From Neorhizobium huautlense (GTDB lineage: Bacteria; Pseudomonadota; Alphaproteobacteria; Rhizobiales; Rhizobiaceae), in assembly GCF_002968575.1 (NCBI RefSeq), contig NZ_PVBM01000009.1, positions 1 through 64,000 on the forward strand: a stretch of 64,000 nucleotides of DNA. The letters are read 5' to 3'. The notes beneath the pieces are model-generated. The model ran no database searches. It worked only from the letters and a program-made list of their open reading frames with translations, and was not told where the DNA came from. Within the stretch, counting starts at the first letter, position 1. Every line of letters starts with the position of its first letter. Shown in pieces: positions 25,865-33,414 of the stretch. Both the position numbers and the translations under genes were made by a program.

Positions 25865-26623
25865 TCAACGCGCTCCCTGCTGCATTTTGGTTATGGCGCG
25901 AGCCGCTTCGAGAAGCGGTTCGCGGAAGAGTTCGAGAACGAAGCGCGTTTCCGGCATCACCAGCGAGACCGTGGAAAGGCACTTGTTGTGGATGTCGAAG
26001 ATCGGCGCAGCGATCGCGACCACTCCGCTGTGGGTGTAGCCGCTCGACACCGCGTACCCCTTCTCGCGGGCCTCATCGAGAAGCGCGTCCGCCGCAAGTG
26101 GTTCGCCGTTCTGCTTCAAGCGTTCAAGCGTTGCCGGATCAGCGAACGCAGTAAGAATCCGCCCGGACGCTGACCCTTCCAGCGACATGGTGGTGCCGAT
26201 CTTTTGCTCAGCCCTTAAAACGCTGTGCGATTCCACGCGCGAAACGATGCACGGAACGCCACGGTCAAGAACGGCGACTGACGCCGTTTCCTGGACACGG
26301 GCGACCAGCGTCTCAAGGATCGGTTGTACGCGAGTGCCCAGATCAGCTTGCTCCAATGCTGCGGCTGCAAGTCGGCATGCATGCATGGAAAGGCGGTAAC
26401 GCATTTCGTGGTCCTGCTCGACCAGACCTGCCTCGACCAGTGTCAAAAGACGCTGATAGGCGGTTGGGCGGGACAGTTCCATAGCGGTGGCAATTTCGGG
26501 CAACCGCATGCCGCGACTGCTTTGGGCGAGCACATCAAGCACGGCCATCGTCTTGAGGGCCGTGGAGAGAGGACGGACGCCCGAATTTTCTTCTTGTATT
26601 CTATGTGAATATTCTGTATCCAT
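25865..26623 (-). CDS. IclR family transcriptional regulator
   Basis: A 252-residue IclR-type regulator: winged helix-turn-helix at about 20-75 (LSTALKTMAVLDVLAQ, LPEIATAMELSRPTAYQRLLTLVEAGLV) and the C-terminal GAF-like effector domain (GTTMSLEGSASGRILTAF, GYAVSSGYTHSGVVAIAAPIFD, ISTVSLV-type end). It is the first gene of the operon that runs to the RidA gene and probably controls that operon and itself in response to the imported compound. No ribosome binding site precedes ATG 26623 and a promoter -10-like element lies at 26628-26633, so the message may be leaderless. Confidence 0.85.
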   Translation of the reverse strand: MDTEYSHRIQEENSGVRPLSTALKTMAVLDVLAQSSRGMRLPEIATAMELSRPTAYQRLLTLVEAGLVEQDHEMRYRLSMHACRLAAAALEQADLGTRVQPILETLVARVQETASVAVLDRGVPCIVSRVESHSVLRAEQKIGTTMSLEGSASGRILTAFADPATLERLKQNGEPLAADALLDEAREKGYAVSSGYTHSGVVAIAAPIFDIHNKCLSTVSLVMPETRFVLELFREPLLEAARAITKMQQGAR

Positions 26624-26627
26624 AAGG

Positions 26628-26659
26628 AATATACTGCGTCGCTAATTGATCTATGTCAA
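26628..26659 (-). promoter_or_regulatory. candidate promoter of the iclR operon
   Basis: On the minus strand TTGACA (26654-26659) is followed by TATATT (26628-26633) with a long 20-bp spacer, which would place the start of transcription at or next to the iclR ATG (26623). AT-rich elements GGAATATAC and GAATATTC flank the start and could be an autoregulatory operator. The spacer is longer than usual, so confidence is low. Confidence 0.35.
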
Positions 26660-27056
26660 GCGCGGCCGGCGAGGCCGCGTGCGTACTTCTTCTGTTTTCT
26701 AGCTAATGCTTTGTTTGTGATAGAGAGTTTCGCCGGGGCGGAGGCCGTCCTTGATGAGGGCTTCCGCACTAAGGTGGCTAAATCAACCCGCAGGCCGAGC
26801 TGGAAACGCCGCTCTTCCATAGCCCGAAAAGTCCAAAATCGTTCGATGACGAAAGTAATCAGCACCGCGCCGGCTGCCGTTCCCATGTCTCGAAATCAGA
26901 AATGGCATCGTCTTCTAAGGGAGCTGGATAAGGTACGGGTTGGCCAGCCTTTTAAGGTAGCGGTGGGGGTGATCGGTGATCACCACCAGCGCCTTGTCAT
27001 TCGTTTTGCGAGCGTGACAGCTGCGGAAGGTTCACAGGCGGCCAAATTCGGGATGA
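26660..27056. other. intergenic stretch without a supported gene
   Basis: About 400 bp. A GC-rich hairpin (CGCGGCC and GGCCGCG around 26661-26680) precedes the iclR promoter. A 76-codon minus-strand frame at 26656-26886 starts with ATG and has one hydrophobic stretch (GTAAGAVLITFVIERFWTF) but lacks a clear ribosome binding site and resembles nothing known. Confidence 0.35.
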
Positions 27057-27566
27057 TTATCTATTCAAACGGAGGACCATGATTACCTCGTCAGCTTCCA
27101 TGTTGTGACCACGAAAACCATCCGGAATGCGACCAACCTCTAGGAAACCATGGCGCTGATAAAAGCGGACCGCGGCTGAATTTTCTGCGTTCACCGAAAG
27201 CTCAAGCTGCAAAACCGCGTGGTCTTTTGCGTGCTGGATGATGTGGCCCAGAAGCTGTGTGGCCATCCCGCTCCCACGTTGACCCTTCTGCACATAGACG
27301 CCAATAATTGTCGCCCGATGCGAGAACCGGCTCGGGCGTTGGAACTTGACCCCCATCATGCCGACGGGCCGTCCATCAACAAACGCGACGAAAACCGGAT
27401 GGTCCAGATGGTGGCGCCATTCGTCGTCAGAAAGGTGAGCCCAATCGTCATACACGCTCGCGAACGAAAGCGGTTCCTCTAAAAGCGCCTCCAACCGTAT
27501 TCTGCGAAATATATCGACATCATCGGACGATAGCTGCCTGATGACGGCCTGTTGTTTGATCGACAC
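27057..27566 (-). CDS. GNAT family N-acetyltransferase
   Basis: A 169-residue acetyl-CoA-dependent N-acetyltransferase. The acetyl-CoA pyrophosphate loop is seen as VYVQKGQRGSGMATQLLGHII (Q/RxxGxG/A), preceded by strand-rich PVGMMGVKF, and motif B by LELSVNAENSAAVRFYQRHGFLEVGR. Length is standard. It acts in the cytoplasm on an unknown amine, peptide N-terminus or antibiotic. It has no operon partner; the flanking DNA is gene-poor on both sides. Confidence 0.85.
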   Translation of the reverse strand: MSIKQQAVIRQLSSDDVDIFRRIRLEALLEEPLSFASVYDDWAHLSDDEWRHHLDHPVFVAFVDGRPVGMMGVKFQRPSRFSHRATIIGVYVQKGQRGSGMATQLLGHIIQHAKDHAVLQLELSVNAENSAAVRFYQRHGFLEVGRIPDGFRGHNMEADEVIMVLRLNR

Positions 27567-27644
27567 ATCGGCCTCCGGCCCGTTATGAGGTTCAGCTCAA
27601 TTGGAATGAATTGAGCATCGGAGCCAGCCAAAATCAAACGCCTT

Positions 27645-27959
27645 CTACGACGCTGACCATCCCCATTCGGGAGAAAGCGGCGTTATGGCTCTGGTCCTGA
27701 TGTGCTCTGCCAGTTCCGCCCAGATCGGGTCGCTCGTAAAACTTGAGAGATCGCCGCTTGCCTGCGACAGAGACATTTCCGCGTATTCAGGCATCGGTAT
27801 CGTCGCTTCTCGTAAAAGCTCGATCTCGCGATGCGGATACCCTTGGTAGGGCTTTAAGACCCGGTGACCCCAGAGACCGGACCGGACGTCGCCGCAAAGT
27901 TCCGTCAGGAGAGCCCCGTTTCGCGATTACTCGAGGCCGACGGCGGTCACGTAGCGCAT
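27645..27959 (-). pseudogene. remnant of an unrecognised gene with an in-frame stop
   Basis: On the minus strand an ATG at 27959 opens MRYVTAVGLE, is interrupted by TAA (27927-27929), and then continues in the same frame for 93 codons to TAG at 27645-27647. The residue pattern (LLTELCGDVRSGLWGHR, VLKPYQGYPHREIELLREA, DPIWAELAEHI) looks like real protein, with mixed hydrophobic and charged helices and no Arg/Pro bias. No family was recognised. It is either a decayed small gene or the 3' part of a larger one. Confidence 0.35.
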
Positions 27960-28527
27960 TAGAGGGTAGTAGATGCTCTGGCGGCATGTTCAAGAGCAGG
28001 GTTGAGGCTGTGCCTGACCCCCCGCAATCTCCTGAGTGACCGTGACAGCCTGGAGTGATGGATCACCTTGGCAATGCGCGGCGGTTCTTCATTCGGTCCG
28101 TGCCTCCCGTTTCTAGTCATCGGCCAAGCAAGCGAATTTAAACGAAGTACCGCAGCCGTTACATTGCAGAAAGTACCTAGGAAAAAGCTCCGCCAGGCAG
28201 CCTGCTCACGAGCCGCAAGCAAGGCCGCCATGGGTGGCATCAGGTCCACGGGTGATGAAGCTGTTGGCTGGAGGCTAGCACCATGCTTCAGGTCAAAGCC
28301 AGAATCGCCGGGTACCTTTCTGTGTGTCTCCATCTTACAAACGACTGTGACTGACGTGAAAGCTCCAAGCTCACCGTTGCTGTTGATAGTGCTTCGCGGA
28401 CGACGGCGAGAGCGGTCTCCAGGGTGCCGTCTGATGACCGGATTATCTGTGCGACTATTTTGCGAGCACCAGTTGAAATACCTTTGCGAGTGGAGCAGTC
28501 TTCGACGAAGACGGAGGGACCTTGGCG
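27960..28527. other. intergenic stretch upstream of the YcaO-TfuA operon
   Basis: No gene is supported; the open frames on both strands lack family resemblance and ribosome binding sites. Near the right end TTTGCGAG occurs twice (28459-28466 and 28483-28490, 24-bp period), 38 bp before the XRE gene, and might be a regulator site. GGAGGGA before 28528 is the ribosome binding site of that gene. Confidence 0.35.
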
Positions 28528-28971
28528 ATGGACCAGAAGAAACCTAATCCCATTGATGTTTATGTCGGAAGCCGGATCCGGCTGCGCCGGACGATGCTTA
28601 AAATGAGCCAGGAAACGCTTGGCGAAAACCTTGGAATAACATTCCAGCAAGTTCAGAAATACGAGAAAGGAACCAACCGGGTTGGCGCCAGTCGCCTGCA
28701 GCACATTTCCACCATATTGAACGTGCCGGTCGCCTTCTTTTTCGAGGATGGTCCCGCCAGCCATGCAGCCGGCGACAACAGGTCGCAAGTGAGGGAGGAC
28801 GACGCCGTGACAAGGTTCGTTGGAAGCCGTGAGGGGATCGAGTTCAATCTCGCATTCCAGCGCGTCGGGAACCCCAAGCTGCGCCAGAACATCCTTCAAC
28901 TCGTCAAATCGTTAAGCCGCGGCCCGGATGCAACCGATACCAAATCGGATGATCCGAGAGCCGCTGGCTGA
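28528..28971 (+). CDS. XRE family regulator (PhrR/PraR-like)
   Basis: A 147-residue regulator with the Cro/CI helix-turn-helix typical of rhizobial PhrR/PraR proteins: KPNPIDVYVGSRIRLRRTML, MSQETLGENLGITFQQVQKY, EKGTNRVGASRLQHISTILN, PVAFFFED. The C-terminal half is helical and variable. ATG 28528 is preferred to TTG 28522 because GGAGGGA lies at good distance. It is 11 bp before the SARP-like gene, so it heads the YcaO-TfuA operon. In rhizobia PraR represses quorum-sensing and surface genes; this copy probably controls only the local operon. Confidence 0.85.
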   Translation: MDQKKPNPIDVYVGSRIRLRRTMLKMSQETLGENLGITFQQVQKYEKGTNRVGASRLQHISTILNVPVAFFFEDGPASHAAGDNRSQVREDDAVTRFVGSREGIEFNLAFQRVGNPKLRQNILQLVKSLSRGPDATDTKSDDPRAAG

Positions 28972-28982
28972 CGGACGTAGTC

Positions 28983-30794
28983 ATGCTACGGTTGGTGACC
29001 TTTGGGAGCCTGTGGATTGCCGATGACGAACAGGGGCGGCTACCCCTTCCGGAAAAGGCATTGCTTGCTCTCGTCTATATGATGGTCGAAGGCGAGGAGA
29101 AACTGCCACGCGAGCACCTGGCGCGATTACTTTGGAGCGGAGACCCGGAGGCAGCCAAAACCAACTTCCGCAAGATGATCGAAAGGGTGCGCAAGTGTGC
29201 AGCCAGCGGCTGGCGGTTGCCGATGGAATCTTCCACTTTGAACGTCAAGCTGACAGGCCTGCCGGTGGATGCCGATTTCATGCTCTTTTCGGCTGACCCT
29301 GCCGGTTACGACCAGCTTCGCACCGCTTCGAAACTTCTGACCCTGCGGTTCCTCGATGGAGTCGATCTGCCTTCTGCACTGAAGTCATGGGCGGAGACGC
29401 AACGAGAGCGCCACTGGAGCGGGCTTCGGGACCTTTTGCTTGCCGCCGCCGCTCAGGATCGGCAGGACCTGCCGCTGATCAAAGAGGTCGCAAAGCAGCT
29501 GCTTGAGCGGCATCCGGACGATATGGCGGTCCAGGAAGTCCTGGTGGAGACACATCGTCGCCAGGGCGGTACCACGCCTCGGTTGCCCGCTTTGCCAGGA
29601 CGACCGGAATTGGCTGCCTTGACCGACGCCGCGATCCCGCCGGTCCAGGTCATGTCCGAACTCCCCCGGCTGGTTCTCCTTGCTCCGACCGGTATCGATG
29701 ACCGTGCCTCCTATCCCGCACACGCTCTCCTGGAAGACATCACCATCAGCCTGTGCTCGCTGCGAACGGTGGCCGTGGTCGCTCCTTACACAGCCGAGCG
29801 AATCCGCAGCCACCCTGATAAGCTTGCGCAACTGGAAACCCATGCGATTTCTTATGTCATCGATACTCGCCTTGGGCCGGACGGGCTTTTTGTGCAGATG
29901 ATCTTTCTGCCCTCCGACAGCCTCCTATGGGCGGAGCGGTTTCATCTTGATCCAAACCTGCTGGTTTCGCATCGAAAGCAGGTGGCGCAGATGGTTGTGG
30001 AGGCGATCAACCACCATCTCCGGCGCAGCGAGGCCATACTTGCCGATTACCGCGCCCAGCCGGAGGTGTATCGTTCGTATCTGGCAAGCTCACAACATCT
30101 TAACAAGTTCACGCTTCCTGATGTCCGCCGTGCCCGGAACGCGTTCAGGGAGACGCTCAAGATGCGCAACGACTTCGCCCCGGCTCTTGCCGGCCTGTCG
30201 CGCACCTATTCCTGGGAATGGGTTTTGACGGCGAGGGGAGATGGTGAATTGCTCCGCCAGGCCGAGCAGGTAGCACAGCGGGCAGTCACCCTGGAGCCGG
30301 AACTGGCATCGGCGCATCGGGAACTCGCCTTGTCGAAGCTCTATATCGGCGACGTAGATCACAGCCTCGAAGCCTTCGACCGGGCCGAACAGCTGAGCCC
30401 GCACCTGGCGGATGCCGTATGCGGATATGCCGACGCTCTGGTCCACGCTTCCAAACCGTCTGAAGGCCTGGCCAAGATCGAAAAGGCCATGGCGCTCAAT
30501 CCCATTTGCCCGGACGACTATTTCTGGATCGCCGCAGGGGCCAGCTATTTCCTTGGCCGGTTTGATGCAGCGATCGGCTACATCGAGCGCATGGAGGATC
30601 CGTCTTCGGCGCGCCGGCTCCTCGCTGCCAGCCATGCAATGGCTGGCGATATGGCCAAGGCGCGGATCCATCGGCGCAAGGCCCAGGAGCTCAATCCACA
30701 CTTTGATGTCGACAAGTGGCTGTCCGTACTTCCGGTGCGCGAACAGTGGCAAAAGGACGTGTACCGCGAGGGCCTGTTGAAGGCCGGGTTCTAA
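28983..30794 (+). CDS. SARP-like winged-helix/TPR transcriptional activator
   Basis: A 603-residue cytoplasmic regulator. Residues 1-100 form an OmpR-type winged helix as in SARP activators (LRLVTFGSLWIADDEQGRL, PLPEKALLALVYMM, REHLARLLWSGDPEAAKTNFRKMIERVRK), followed by a BTAD-like helical region (about 100-200), an alpha/beta segment (240-360, with DITISLCSLRTVAVVAPYTAERI, similar to the adenylate-cyclase-associated TolB-like region of such proteins) and TPR repeats from about 400 (FAPALAGLSRTYSWEW, ELASAHRELALSKLYIGD, SPHLADAVCGYADALVHASKP). There is no phosphorylation domain. It sits 11 bp after the XRE gene and 25 bp before the small peptide. SARP activators bind direct repeats with 11-bp spacing, and two such sites lie at 32921 and 34086. 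Confidence 0.8.
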   Translation: MLRLVTFGSLWIADDEQGRLPLPEKALLALVYMMVEGEEKLPREHLARLLWSGDPEAAKTNFRKMIERVRKCAASGWRLPMESSTLNVKLTGLPVDADFMLFSADPAGYDQLRTASKLLTLRFLDGVDLPSALKSWAETQRERHWSGLRDLLLAAAAQDRQDLPLIKEVAKQLLERHPDDMAVQEVLVETHRRQGGTTPRLPALPGRPELAALTDAAIPPVQVMSELPRLVLLAPTGIDDRASYPAHALLEDITISLCSLRTVAVVAPYTAERIRSHPDKLAQLETHAISYVIDTRLGPDGLFVQMIFLPSDSLLWAERFHLDPNLLVSHRKQVAQMVVEAINHHLRRSEAILADYRAQPEVYRSYLASSQHLNKFTLPDVRRARNAFRETLKMRNDFAPALAGLSRTYSWEWVLTARGDGELLRQAEQVAQRAVTLEPELASAHRELALSKLYIGDVDHSLEAFDRAEQLSPHLADAVCGYADALVHASKPSEGLAKIEKAMALNPICPDDYFWIAAGASYFLGRFDAAIGYIERMEDPSSARRLLAASHAMAGDMAKARIHRRKAQELNPHFDVDKWLSVLPVREQWQKDVYREGLLKAGF

Positions 30795-30819
30795 TCGCTG
30801 ATCCAAAAAGGGGGAATTG

Positions 30820-31038
30820 ATGGCTAGAATTGTTGTGATCGGGTTGCCAGGTGACGAGCAGCTCTACCTTGCCGACCTTGATGCGGGAACTGTCCAGTCT
30901 ATGGCGGCGCCGGTGTCCGGGCCGCTGGCTGCCGCAAATGATCTCAGAAGGGCAGGGGGAACGATCGTCAAAGGCGTCAATCTGGTTGTCGCGGTTTCCT
31001 CCTCGGAACAGGTGGCTTCCGGTGTATTCGACGGCTGA
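30820..31038 (+). CDS. small protein, candidate precursor of a YcaO-TfuA modified peptide
   Basis: A 72-residue peptide encoded 19 bp before the YcaO gene and 25 bp after the SARP-like gene; ATG 30820 follows AAAGGGGG. The N-terminal part (ARIVVIGLPGDEQLYLADLD) could be a leader recognised by the modifying enzymes; the C-terminal half is Gly/Ala/Val/Ser-rich (GTIVKGVNLVVAVSSSEQVASGVFDG) and contains no Cys, so thiazoles are excluded but backbone thioamides or azoline formation at Ser/Thr are possible. No known precursor family was recognised. Position and size make it the best candidate substrate; a carrier or accessory role is the alternative. Confidence 0.7.
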   Translation: MARIVVIGLPGDEQLYLADLDAGTVQSMAAPVSGPLAAANDLRRAGGTIVKGVNLVVAVSSSEQVASGVFDG

Positions 31039-31057
31039 CAAAACGTCGATCTGAGGC

Positions 31058-32209
31058 ATGGACCGTATTTGCTCGCCTGCAGAGACCTTCGAGCGGGTAT
31101 TTCCGTTTCTGGAGCGGTTCGGTATCACTCGCATCGGCCGTCAAACTGGACTGGACTGCATCGGAATTCCGGTTTGGTGCGCCTATACCCCCAACGCGAA
31201 ATCCATCGTGGTCGCGCAAGGCAAGGGCTTGACCGACGCCGACGCGAGAACCTCGGCTGCCATGGAAGCTCTCGAGCGGGCCGTGGCATGCGAACCCGTG
31301 TTGGGAGCCAAACTGACATCGGTCTTAAGGCTCGATCGGGAAGGCGAGGAGGCGGACCTGCTTTCCTCGCTCGTCGCGAGCGGCAAGCATGTTCCGAGCC
31401 CGGATGACGAGCTTTTTTTCGTGGAGGGGCGAGATCTCCTTTCGGGGCGGCGGGTCCACGTCCCGATGGAGGCTGTTTGCCTCGATCGGACATTGGCAGA
31501 CTGGCGGTACTGGCAATCTTCCGACGGTTTGGCCTCAGGGAATAACCGTGACGAGACGGTCTTCCACGGCCTTCTCGAGCGGATCGAACGGGACGCCCAT
31601 GTTTTGTGGCAGGTGCTTTCCGAACCAAGACAGCATGCACGATGTGTCGCACCCGAAGCCTTCTCCGATCAGCGGGTCAGGAAGCTCGTTGCGATGATCG
31701 AGGATAAGGACATCTCCCTGCAGCTGTTCGACATCACCAGCGACCTTAAAATTCCTTGTATAGCCGCCTTCCTTGCGAACAAAAGCGCACTGCGATCAAC
31801 CTCTGCCCGTTATGTAGACGTGACCTTCGGCTGCGGTGCTCATCCACGGCCCGAGCAAGCAGCAATTCGCGCAATCACCGAGGCCGCCCAGTCCCGGGTC
31901 ACGCATATCAGTGGTGCCCGCGACGACATCTTTCCCGAAAGTTACCGGCGGCCCCTTTCAGATCGTCTGCGAAGGCTGTTTGACGCACGACCAGGGCGTG
32001 ACCCACCCTGTGGCGGCCCCGCCGGATTGGACCAAATCCTCGGATGTCTTTCGCAGGCGGGCATTCGACGTGCAATATCGGTCCCGCTTGGCCATCCGGA
32101 CCTGCCCTTTGCCGTTTCAAAGATCCTCGTCCCGGACCTGGAAAATCCGGAGGGAGCACGACGGCAGAAATTGGGGCCAAGAGCAGTTTCTGCGACATTG
32201 ATTCCATGA
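31058..32209 (+). CDS. YcaO-domain protein (ATP-dependent peptide backbone-modifying enzyme)
   Basis: A 383-residue YcaO protein. The ATP/Mg-binding motifs are all present: TSAAMEALERA at 65-75, the GLASGNNRDET stretch leading to LLERIERDA at 156-180, and the CGAHPRPEQAAIRAITEAAQSR...GARDD segment at 259-290. YcaO enzymes phosphorylate a backbone amide to form azolines or, with TfuA, thioamides. The C-terminus (FAVSKILVPDLENP) resembles the TfuA-partnered proteobacterial class. No separate E1-like or ocin-ThiF partner lies nearby, which argues for the TfuA-dependent reaction. The stop overlaps the TfuA ATG (ATGA), so the two are translated together. Confidence 0.88.
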   Translation: MDRICSPAETFERVFPFLERFGITRIGRQTGLDCIGIPVWCAYTPNAKSIVVAQGKGLTDADARTSAAMEALERAVACEPVLGAKLTSVLRLDREGEEADLLSSLVASGKHVPSPDDELFFVEGRDLLSGRRVHVPMEAVCLDRTLADWRYWQSSDGLASGNNRDETVFHGLLERIERDAHVLWQVLSEPRQHARCVAPEAFSDQRVRKLVAMIEDKDISLQLFDITSDLKIPCIAAFLANKSALRSTSARYVDVTFGCGAHPRPEQAAIRAITEAAQSRVTHISGARDDIFPESYRRPLSDRLRRLFDARPGRDPPCGGPAGLDQILGCLSQAGIRRAISVPLGHPDLPFAVSKILVPDLENPEGARRQKLGPRAVSATLIP

Positions 32210-32901
32210 AGATCGTGTTTGCGGGGCCAAGCCTTCCGAATGCCAGTGAAATCGCTGGAACCGAGGTCGAGGTTCGCCCTCCGGCTGTCCAGGGGGATCT
32301 GCGCCGTGCGATTGATGAAGGTGCAACCGTCATCGGTTTGATCGATGGTGCATTCGAATATGTCGCTCCCGTTTGGCACAAGGAGATCCTCTACGGCCTG
32401 GCAAAGGGGGTAACGATCTACGGTGCTGCAAGCATGGGTGCCTTGCGGGCGGCTGAGTGCCGGGCCTTCGGCATGGTCGGCATCGGAGAGATATTTCAAG
32501 GTTATGCGAGCGGAGCCTTGGTCGACGACGCCGACGTGGCGCTGCTCCATGGGCCGAAGGAGATGAACTATCTTGCACTTACCCTGCCTTTGGTGAACGT
32601 GACCGCCACACTCGCTCCCTGCCGCCGACGAAACCTCATCTCCTCTGCAGAAGAGCGGTTGGTGGCACAAAGCGCCCATTCGTTGTTTTTCAAGGTCCGG
32701 ACCTGGGCTGCCATTGTCGAAGGCTGCCCGGATATCGAATTCCATCGCGCCGCGGAACTGTTGGCAATCCTGAGGTCGGAATATATAGACCAGAAACGTC
32801 TCGACGCCCTCTCTCTCATCCAAATCCTGCGCCAGACGGTCCGGCAGCGCACGGTTCCTTCCTTCGAATTCAATCGTACATCCCTGTGGCGCGATTGCTG
32901 A
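32206..32901 (+). CDS. TfuA-like protein, YcaO partner
   Basis: A 231-residue TfuA family protein, first described in the trifolitoxin locus of Rhizobium leguminosarum. Landmarks: VFAGPSLPNASEI at the N-terminus, IGLIDGAFEYVAPVWHKEIL and GAASMGALRAAECRAFGM. TfuA proteins are thought to deliver sulfur or hydrolyse a thiocarboxylate so that YcaO can thioamidate a peptide; this is documented for methanogen Mcr modification and for thiovarsolin-type pathways. ATG 32206 overlaps the YcaO stop; the frame is open further upstream inside ycaO but that part is not TfuA-like. Normal family length. Confidence 0.85.
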   Translation: MKIVFAGPSLPNASEIAGTEVEVRPPAVQGDLRRAIDEGATVIGLIDGAFEYVAPVWHKEILYGLAKGVTIYGAASMGALRAAECRAFGMVGIGEIFQGYASGALVDDADVALLHGPKEMNYLALTLPLVNVTATLAPCRRRNLISSAEERLVAQSAHSLFFKVRTWAAIVEGCPDIEFHRAAELLAILRSEYIDQKRLDALSLIQILRQTVRQRTVPSFEFNRTSLWRDC

Positions 32902-32920
32902 CGTTATCAGCCGCGCGTTG

Positions 32921-32940
32921 TGTCACGCCGATGTCACGCC
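32921..32940 (+). promoter_or_regulatory. 11-bp-period direct repeat, candidate SARP activator site
   Basis: TGTCACGCC occurs at 32921-32929 and again at 32932-32940, an exact 9-bp direct repeat with 11-bp period, 58 bp upstream of the small gene at 32999. SARP/OmpR winged helices bind such repeats on one DNA face. The 18-bp sequence TGTCACGCCGATGTCACG is found once more, inverted, at 34086-34103. Confidence 0.55.
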
Positions 32941-32998
32941 AGTCCTTTGCGGTTCGGGTTAGATTGCGCGTCCGACCGAGGGAACGAGGGACGTTTCA

Positions 32999-33214
32999 AT
33001 GACGCATGACATCGATCGGAATGCCGAGCTGGAAGCTTTGGCGCGCCTGCTCGTTTACGCGCGCGATACTGCGCGTCTACTGCAGTCGCGGGAGGTGGAA
33101 GCAGGACTTTCGGTAACCTTGGAAGCAATCAGCATGGAACTGCACAGCGACGTCGAAGTCGACATCGCAAGGCTTGTGGCTTCACGAACGGCGACCGGCA
33201 ATCGCTATCAGTAA
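32999..33214 (+). CDS. small helical protein downstream of tfuA
   Basis: A 71-residue protein, ATG 32999 with GAGGG upstream. It is predicted almost wholly alpha-helical and amphipathic (RNAELEALARLLVYARDTARLL, LSVTLEAISMELHSDV) and lacks Cys and a signal peptide; it resembles small rhizobial hypothetical proteins. It is 97 bp after tfuA with its own 11-bp-period direct repeat ahead, so it is probably a separate target of the SARP-like activator. A second precursor peptide is possible, but the composition suits a small structural or regulatory protein better. Confidence 0.65.
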   Translation: MTHDIDRNAELEALARLLVYARDTARLLQSREVEAGLSVTLEAISMELHSDVEVDIARLVASRTATGNRYQ

Positions 33215-33271
33215 TCGGCTTAGGGGGTAAGCCGGTTGCCGTTCCCGGGACTCCAGGGGCGCGGCATTGGA

Positions 33272-33308
33272 AGGCTCGACACGCAAGCTATGGAAGCGTG
33301 TCGAGCCT
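33272..33308. terminator. 13-bp perfect hairpin after the small protein gene
   Basis: AGGCTCGACACGC (33272-33284) pairs perfectly with 33296-33308 across an 11-base loop. No T tract follows on either strand, so it may be a rho-independent terminator lacking the tail, an mRNA-stabilising 3' hairpin or part of a bidirectional terminator between the converging genes. Confidence 0.5.
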
Positions 33309-33323
33309 CACCGCAGTGGGGTA

Positions 33324-33384
33324 CCGTCTGGACGGAGCTGCGGCGCTGGAGATTTCCGCCAGCGCTGCTGCTTCGTCCAGACGG
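33324..33384. repeat. long imperfect inverted repeat
   Basis: Arms of 26 nt (33324-33349 and 33359-33384) pair with three mismatches around a 9-base loop; the outer 11 bp (CCGTCTGGACG) are perfect. It follows the 13-bp hairpin by 15 bp and precedes the convergent gene at 33415. It could be a bidirectional terminator, a palindromic repeat element or a small RNA stem. Confidence 0.6.
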
Positions 33385-33414
33385 CGTTCCGAACACCGTT
33401 AACGCACGGTTAAC

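Noticed and set aside
30095-30110. CAACATCTTAAC in the SARP-like gene, similar to the GYAACAWAHYKTAAC box
   Set aside because: Spacing between the AAC elements is shorter and it lies inside a coding region.
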